Below, in pieces: positions 7,330 to 10,763 of a DNA stretch of 10,763 bases (positions are counted from its first letter, which is position 1; every line of letters begins with the position of its first letter). Location: NCBI GenBank assembly GCA_018969165.1, contig JAGWYX010000057.1:1-10763 (forward strand). The letters run 5' to 3'. The DNA is from Verrucomicrobiota bacterium. Lineage in GTDB: Bacteria > Verrucomicrobiota > Verrucomicrobiia > Limisphaerales > JAGWYX01. The position numbers and the translations under genes are program-made. The notes below the pieces were generated by a model. It saw only the letters and a list, made by a program, of their open reading frames with translations, was not told where the DNA came from and did no database searches.

Positions 7330-7375
7330 CATCCTAAATCCTCCTTCTCCTTCGTCCATTTCCTCAGCGCGCCTC
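7330..7375 (+). repeat. Partial copy C of the same repeat (outer arm only)
   Basis: A 46-nt stretch with the same layout as the outer arm of copies A and B: CAT, pyrimidine-rich tract, TTCGT (7351-7355), exactly 11 nt, GCGCGCCTC (7367-7375). It agrees with copy A at 31 of 46 positions without gaps. After 7375 the similarity stops, so it is truncated or an independent use of the arm. It lies 28 bp after copy A, in the same orientation. Confidence 0.6.
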
Positions 7376-7411
7376 CGACCATCGATCCGACGCGTCTCGC
7401 GGATTTGGACC

Positions 7412-7431
7412 GCGAGTTGTCCTCAACTCGC
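7412..7431. repeat. Short perfect hairpin (GCGAGTTG stem)
   Basis: GCGAGTTG (7412-7419) and CAACTCGC (7424-7431) form a perfect 8-bp stem with a 4-nt loop. It is the first of several short hairpins in this spacer; its stem resembles that of 7493-7511 in having GCG at the base and TTG/CAA at the loop. Confidence 0.6.
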
Positions 7432-7492
7432 CGCGCGTTGGCACGGATTCGGTCGTGGGTTCGGCTCCGGTCATTGGCGACCCGGGGCCGCT

Positions 7493-7511
7493 GCGGCTTG
7501 GGACAAGCCGC
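7493..7511. repeat. Short perfect hairpin (GCGGCTTG stem)
   Basis: GCGGCTTG (7493-7500) pairs with CAAGCCGC (7504-7511) around a 3-nt loop. A T-G wobble and a C-G pair extend it to 7491-7513. It looks like a dispersed REP-type palindrome in the leader of the phosphotransferase gene. Confidence 0.6.
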
Positions 7512-7623
7512 GGTCCGGAGGGCCGACTTCCGGTCATTTCCGCTCGTCCATCTGCTCCGCTGTCGCCCGGCACGGCCGGAGGCCGCAACCCGTCCGATCG
7601 CCGGTTCATTTGGCAGACCCGCA

Positions 7624-7639
7624 GGAGGCTTGTGCCTCC
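7624..7639. repeat. Short hairpin just upstream of the phosphotransferase gene
   Basis: GGAGGC (7624-7629) pairs with GCCTCC (7634-7639) around TTGT; after one A-G mismatch two more pairs (7621-7622 with 7641-7642) extend it. It ends 17 bp before the ATG at 7657. If transcribed it could affect translation, but it may be only another dispersed palindrome. Confidence 0.55.
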
Positions 7640-7656
7640 GGCCATCCTCGCCCAAG

Positions 7657-8850
7657 ATGGAACGCCTTAAACCGATGGCTGCGACCGACACGCTGAACAT
7701 TGAACGGTTCGACGATCTCCTCCGCTACCTCCGTCAATACGGACACCTGGCCAGGCTGGACCTGCCGAAAGTCACACGCCTGGAAGGCGGCGTCTCCAAT
7801 CGTACGGTGCGAGTGGACTGCGGCGACGGCCGCGTCCTGGTCCTGAAGCAGGCCCTGCCCAGACTGCGCGTCGCGACGGAGTGGTTCAGCGATCCGCGCC
7901 GGATCGATCAGGAAGCCCTCGGCCTGCGCTGGCTCGAACACCTGGCCCCGCCCGGCGCCATCACCCCGTTGCTCTTCCACGACCCGGACCGGCACCTCCT
8001 GGCCATGCAGGCCGTCCCGCTGCCGCACGAAAACTGGAAGACGCAACTGCTGGCCGGCCGGGTCGAACTCCGGCACGTCGAGCAATTCGCCAGGTTGCTC
8101 GCCACGCTTCACCAACGGTCGCGCGACCATGCTGCGAGGCCGACCACGCCCTCCCGGGCCGCAATCCAAGGCCTGGATTCACCCGAGGTCAGGCCTGGAG
8201 GCGGCACGGATAAGGCGCATTTCGAATCCCGTGAACCCCGCGCGCATCCGGACCTCCCAAGCGGTCCGTCCTCCCCGCGCGCTGACCTCGCGCGGGTGTT
8301 TGCGAATCGCGACTTCTTCGAATCGTTGCGCCTGGAACCGTATTACCGCTTCACCGCGGCACGGCACCCCGCGACCGCAGGCTTCTTCAGCGAGCTGATC
8401 GCCGAGACACTCGATTGCCGCCTGGCGCTGACCCACGGGGATTACAGCCCCAAGAATATCCTCGTGCACCGCGACCGCCTGGTGCTGCTCGATCACGAGG
8501 TCATTCATTTTGGTGATCCGACATTTGATCTTGGCTTTTCGCTGACGCACCTGTTGAGCAAGGCCCATCACTTGCCCAGCCAGCGCGAAGACCTTTTGCA
8601 TGCCGCGCGGCTCTATTGGCAATGCTATCGACGCACCGTCGGCGATTTGGCGTGGACCGCCGGGTTCGAATCCCGCGCGGCTCGCCACACGCTCGGCTGC
8701 CTGTTGGCCCGCGTGGATGGCCGTTCGCCACTGGAATACCTGAGCGGTCCGGAGCGTGACCGCCAGCAAGGCATCGCGCTGACGCTGATCGCCAAACCGC
8801 CAGCGACGATTCCCGGCTTGATCGCGGAGTTCGAACGCCGGCTGGCATGA
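7657..8850 (+). CDS. Phosphotransferase of the aminoglycoside / methylthioribose kinase-like fold
   Basis: A 397-residue small-molecule kinase (APH fold), expected to move the gamma-phosphate of ATP to a hydroxyl of a small substrate in the cytoplasm. Visible motifs: the nucleotide loop LEGGVSNRTVRV (42-53), Lys64 in LVLKQ, the catalytic loop HGDYSPKN (260-267) with Asp262 and Asn267, and DHE (279-281) as the Mg-binding DFG-like motif. ENWKTQLLAG (125-134) resembles methylthioribose kinases, so a sugar-like substrate is plausible, but antibiotic resistance should not be inferred. Residues about 160-210 form a Pro/Ser/Arg/Gly-rich insert that looks foreign to the fold. ATG at 7657 is chosen; ATG at 7675 is equally possible, and the open frame back to 7405 is not protein-like. 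No Shine-Dalgarno is seen. It is flanked by inverted repeat copies A and B and followed by the enolase-like gene on the same strand. Confidence 0.85.
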   Translation: MERLKPMAATDTLNIERFDDLLRYLRQYGHLARLDLPKVTRLEGGVSNRTVRVDCGDGRVLVLKQALPRLRVATEWFSDPRRIDQEALGLRWLEHLAPPGAITPLLFHDPDRHLLAMQAVPLPHENWKTQLLAGRVELRHVEQFARLLATLHQRSRDHAARPTTPSRAAIQGLDSPEVRPGGGTDKAHFESREPRAHPDLPSGPSSPRADLARVFANRDFFESLRLEPYYRFTAARHPATAGFFSELIAETLDCRLALTHGDYSPKNILVHRDRLVLLDHEVIHFGDPTFDLGFSLTHLLSKAHHLPSQREDLLHAARLYWQCYRRTVGDLAWTAGFESRAARHTLGCLLARVDGRSPLEYLSGPERDRQQGIALTLIAKPPATIPGLIAEFERRLA

Positions 8851-8859
8851 GCACTACCT

Positions 8860-9008
8860 CGCGCCTCGCCAGAGTCCTTGAATCTTGAAACCGGCTGTCA
8901 TCAGATCAAGTTTTGCCGCCCCATTCGCCGCCTGCGTTTTCCGCCTCAAGGACTCGATCAGCGAGGCGCGCGGAAGGACCAGACGAAACATAAGCAGAAC
9001 CCAAGATG
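8860..9008 (-). repeat. TIR-bearing repeat, copy B (about 149 bp)
   Basis: The inverted partner of copy A; it fills nearly the whole gap between the phosphotransferase stop (8850) and the enolase-like gene. It has perfect terminal inverted repeats CGCGCCTCGC (8860-8869) / GCGAGGCGCG (8961-8970), and nested inside them AGTCCTTGA (8873-8881) / TCAAGGACT (8946-8954). The interior shares the block TCAGATCAAGTTTTG (8901-8915) with copy A. The outer arm (8963-9008) ends at the ATG at 9006, and weaker similarity to copy A continues to about 9028. The promoter or leader of the enolase-like gene must therefore lie in or be formed by the repeat, unless it is read through from the kinase gene. Confidence 0.8.
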
Positions 9009-10343
9009 AACAACGAAGATCACATGAGTTCAGCGGCGCCCCACACCGGGCAGATGTTCCGAATCCAAAGACTCAGCGCCCTGGAAATCCTCGACAGCCG
9101 CGGCCGGCCCACCGTCCAGGCAACCTGCCTGCTGGCCGACGGATGCGACGGCACCGCGTCGATCCCTTCCGGCGCCTCGACGGGCGCCGCCGAGGCGTTG
9201 GAGTTGCGCGATGGCGACCCGCGCCGCTTTCGCGGGCTGGGCTGTCGGCAGGCTGTCGCACACGTCAACGACACGTTAGACCGCGCCTTGTCCGGGCAGG
9301 CGTTTCCGACTCAGGCGGCGCTCGATCAAGCCCTGCGGCAGCTCGATGGCACCGCCAACAAAGCGCGCCTGGGGGCCAACGCGATCCTTCCCGTATCGCT
9401 CGCCTTCGCGCGCGCGGCGTCGCGCCGCCAGGGCCGGCCGCTCCACGACTATTTCGCCGAGCTGCGTGGGACGCGGTCCCCCACCCTGCCGCGGCCAGCG
9501 ATCAACCTCTTCAGCGGCGGCAAACACGCCGGCAGCCAATCCCCGTTGCAGGACGTGCTGGTCGTGCCGGTCACCGCCCGGACGATGGCCGAGGCGCTGG
9601 CGATGATCTTCGAGGTCTATCAATGCGCCGCCGAGTTGTGCGCGAAACAGTACGGCATGCGGCTCTTGCGGGCGGACGAAGGCGGCCTGGCGCCGCCGTT
9701 CGCCAGCGCCGGGGCGATGCTCGATGACGCCGTCGCCGCCATTCGAGCCGCTGGGTTCAAAGCGGGTGAGGACGTCTCCCTCGCCGTGGACGTCGCGGCG
9801 ACGCATTTCCACCAGCGCGATGGCTACCACCTCGGCCCGCGGGTACTGGACAGCCACCAAATGATCGATCAACTCGAGCGCTGGGTTGAGCGCTATCCGG
9901 TGGTGAGTGTCGAGGACGGCCTGGCGGAAGAGGATTGGGAGTATTGGCCGCGGCTGCGAGCGCGGCTGGCGGGACGGGCGCTGACGGTCGGCGATGACCT
10001 GCTCTGCACGAACCCGGCCCGCATTTCGCGCGCCATCCAGATCGGCGCCGCGGACACGCTGCTCCTGAAAGTGAACCAAATCGGGACGGTGACGGAGGCA
10101 TTGGAAGCGTGTCAACTGGCGCGCTCGGCGGGCTGGCGGGTGACCATCAGCGCGCGCAGCGGCGAGACCGAGGATGACTGGCTGGCGGACCTGGCGGTCG
10201 GCTGGGCCGGTGACCAGATCAAAATCGGCTCGATCACGCAATCCGAGCGGTTGAGCAAATACAATCGGCTGCTCGAAATCCAAGCCGCCACGGGATGGCC
10301 GCTCGTGCCGTGGCCTGGTCGAGCGAAGCTGGACGAATTGTGA
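9006..10343 (+). CDS. Enolase-family protein with an altered active site
   Basis: Enolase (2-phosphoglycerate to phosphoenolpyruvate) by overall sequence: ILDSRGRPTV (28-37), PSGASTG loop (54-60), LDGT.NK..LGANAIL (113-128), DEGG (224-227), VEDGLAEEDW (302-311), GDDLLCTN (329-336), KVNQIGT (355-361), SGETEDDW, DQIKIGS. The Mg ligands Asp262, Glu303 and Asp330, base Lys355, Lys406, Glu225 and His174 are kept. Two otherwise conserved residues differ: the SHRSGETED motif reads SARSGETED, with codon GCG for Ala383 (yeast His373), and QEF reads QDV, with Asp183 (yeast Glu168). It may be a weakened enolase, a paralogue with another substrate, or the genome's only enolase. The longest reading (445 residues) is given. 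Family N-termini align with Met17 (9054), and 9006 and 9024 lie in or next to repeat B, so 9054 is a strong alternative start. It ends 36 bp from the convergent VOC gene. Confidence 0.87.
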   Translation: MNNEDHMSSAAPHTGQMFRIQRLSALEILDSRGRPTVQATCLLADGCDGTASIPSGASTGAAEALELRDGDPRRFRGLGCRQAVAHVNDTLDRALSGQAFPTQAALDQALRQLDGTANKARLGANAILPVSLAFARAASRRQGRPLHDYFAELRGTRSPTLPRPAINLFSGGKHAGSQSPLQDVLVVPVTARTMAEALAMIFEVYQCAAELCAKQYGMRLLRADEGGLAPPFASAGAMLDDAVAAIRAAGFKAGEDVSLAVDVAATHFHQRDGYHLGPRVLDSHQMIDQLERWVERYPVVSVEDGLAEEDWEYWPRLRARLAGRALTVGDDLLCTNPARISRAIQIGAADTLLLKVNQIGTVTEALEACQLARSAGWRVTISARSGETEDDWLADLAVGWAGDQIKIGSITQSERLSKYNRLLEIQAATGWPLVPWPGRAKLDEL

Positions 10344-10379
10344 GCGGACTCGCGTCCACTGCAACCCCCTTCGGCCAGA

Positions 10380-10760
10380 TCACCGCGCTTCTTTCTTTGG
10401 CGAGGTGAACAACTCAATGGTGTGGCCGTCCGGGTCGCGCAGGAACACCTGCTGGGCACCGTCGGGGCGGTGTTTGCGCGGCAGGAATTCGACCCCCTGC
10501 TCACGGAGATGCCGCTCCCACGCGTCAAGATCGTCCGCGCGCAAAGCGAAGTGGTTCCCCCGATGACTGGAGATCACCGGCTCGGCGCGGTCGCCGATCA
10601 GGTGCAACTCCTGCTCGGTGCCCAGCCGGAACCAGGCGCCGGGAAAATCAAACGCCGGGCGCGGGATCGGTTCGAGCAGCAGGACGGTGCGGTAGAACGC
10701 GCAACTGGCCGGCACGTCTCGCACGTGAATGGCCACATGATTCAGTTCGAAGGTCTTCAT
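10380..10760 (-). CDS. VOC-superfamily (glyoxalase/bleomycin-resistance fold) protein
   Basis: A complete 126-residue protein of the vicinal oxygen chelate fold with two beta-alpha-beta-beta-beta modules. Module 1 starts LNHVAIHVRDVPASCAFYR, with His8 as the first metal ligand and Glu51 (QELHLI) as the second. Module 2 starts NHFALRADDLDAWERHL, with His70, and ends DPDGHTIELF, with Glu116. The His/Glu/His/Glu set is that of glyoxalase I-type metal sites, so a metal-dependent lyase, isomerase or ring-opening or conjugating enzyme is likely; the substrate cannot be named. It dimerises in most relatives. The ATG at 10760 is followed by a normal family N-terminus (MKTFELNHVAIHV). It converges on the enolase-like gene with a 36-bp gap, and its upstream region is outside the window. 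Confidence 0.88.
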   Translation of the reverse strand: MKTFELNHVAIHVRDVPASCAFYRTVLLLEPIPRPAFDFPGAWFRLGTEQELHLIGDRAEPVISSHRGNHFALRADDLDAWERHLREQGVEFLPRKHRPDGAQQVFLRDPDGHTIELFTSPKKEAR

Positions 10761-10763
10761 GTT

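Larger units (their letters stand above)
7116..7656. other. 541-bp non-coding spacer made largely of repeats
   Basis: No convincing gene lies here. The phosphotransferase frame is open back to 7405, but its translation (Arg/Pro/Ser-rich, no conserved block) looks like non-coding GC-rich DNA. The spacer holds, in order, a full copy of a TIR-bearing repeat (7154-7301), a partial copy of its outer arm (7330-7375), and a series of short perfect hairpins at 7412-7431, 7493-7511, 7573-7585 and 7624-7639. A weak CCGCG/CGCGG stem (7101-7105/7116-7120) spans the stop codon of the preceding gene. The phosphotransferase promoter should lie here, but I cannot pick it out. Confidence 0.7.

Noticed and set aside
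7154..7642. CRISPR array
   Set aside because: The repeats here are few, diverged, of different kinds and not evenly spaced, and no cas gene is present.
7405..7656. In-frame upstream extension of the phosphotransferase
   Set aside because: The translation is Arg/Pro-rich without conserved blocks and crosses several hairpins; the kinase domain begins after the ATG at 7657.
7657..8850. Antibiotic-resistance kinase
   Set aside because: Only the general fold supports it; the ENWKTQLLAG segment is closer to sugar-type kinases and the neighbourhood has no resistance or mobile genes.
9276..10364. Long leftward open frame opposite the enolase-like gene
   Set aside because: It lies wholly antisense to a clear enolase-family frame and has no domain of its own.

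Overview
The window is GC-rich bacterial chromosome, densely coded on both strands, with very few recognisable Shine-Dalgarno sequences. A Tat-exported sugar isomerase/epimerase-like TIM barrel, small secreted proteins of unknown function, and intergenic spaces full of palindromic repeats point to the Planctomycetota-Verrucomicrobiota-Chlamydiota group, most likely Verrucomicrobiota. This placement is inferred from gene style only; there is no rRNA or other decisive marker. I see no tRNA, rRNA, CRISPR array, transposase, integrase or phage gene.

Left part (1-3350): a helix-turn-helix/metallo-beta-lactamase fusion protein runs rightwards. It converges on a leftward pair, tyrS (tyrosyl-tRNA synthetase) followed by a Tat-exported xylose-isomerase-like TIM barrel. 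Middle part (3351-5521): a divergent spacer carries a perfect 24-bp inverted repeat and leads into a complete thiamine-diphosphate 2-oxo acid decarboxylase of the pyruvate/indolepyruvate decarboxylase type. Its 3' end overlaps, tail to tail, a small helical protein gene. That gene is coupled by an ATGA overlap to an upstream lipoprotein gene (5518-6558). Divergent from the lipoprotein gene is a 151-residue secreted protein of unknown function.

Right part (7116-10763): a 541-bp spacer packed with repeats precedes a small-molecule kinase of the aminoglycoside/methylthioribose phosphotransferase fold. An enolase-family gene follows on the same strand, and it converges on a leftward VOC (glyoxalase-fold) gene. 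The enolase homologue keeps its metal ligands and catalytic lysines but has Ala where enolases carry the histidine of the SHRSGETED motif, and Asp for a loop glutamate. It may therefore be a paralogue with altered chemistry.

The least explained structure is a family of about 148-bp repeats with terminal inverted repeats. Two copies (7154-7301 and 8860-9008) flank the phosphotransferase gene in opposite orientation, and a partial third copy lies at 7330-7375. The second copy reaches the first possible start codon of the enolase-like gene. No single pathway clearly joins all the genes. The kinase plus enolase-like pair is the best candidate for a functional unit, but that is inference.
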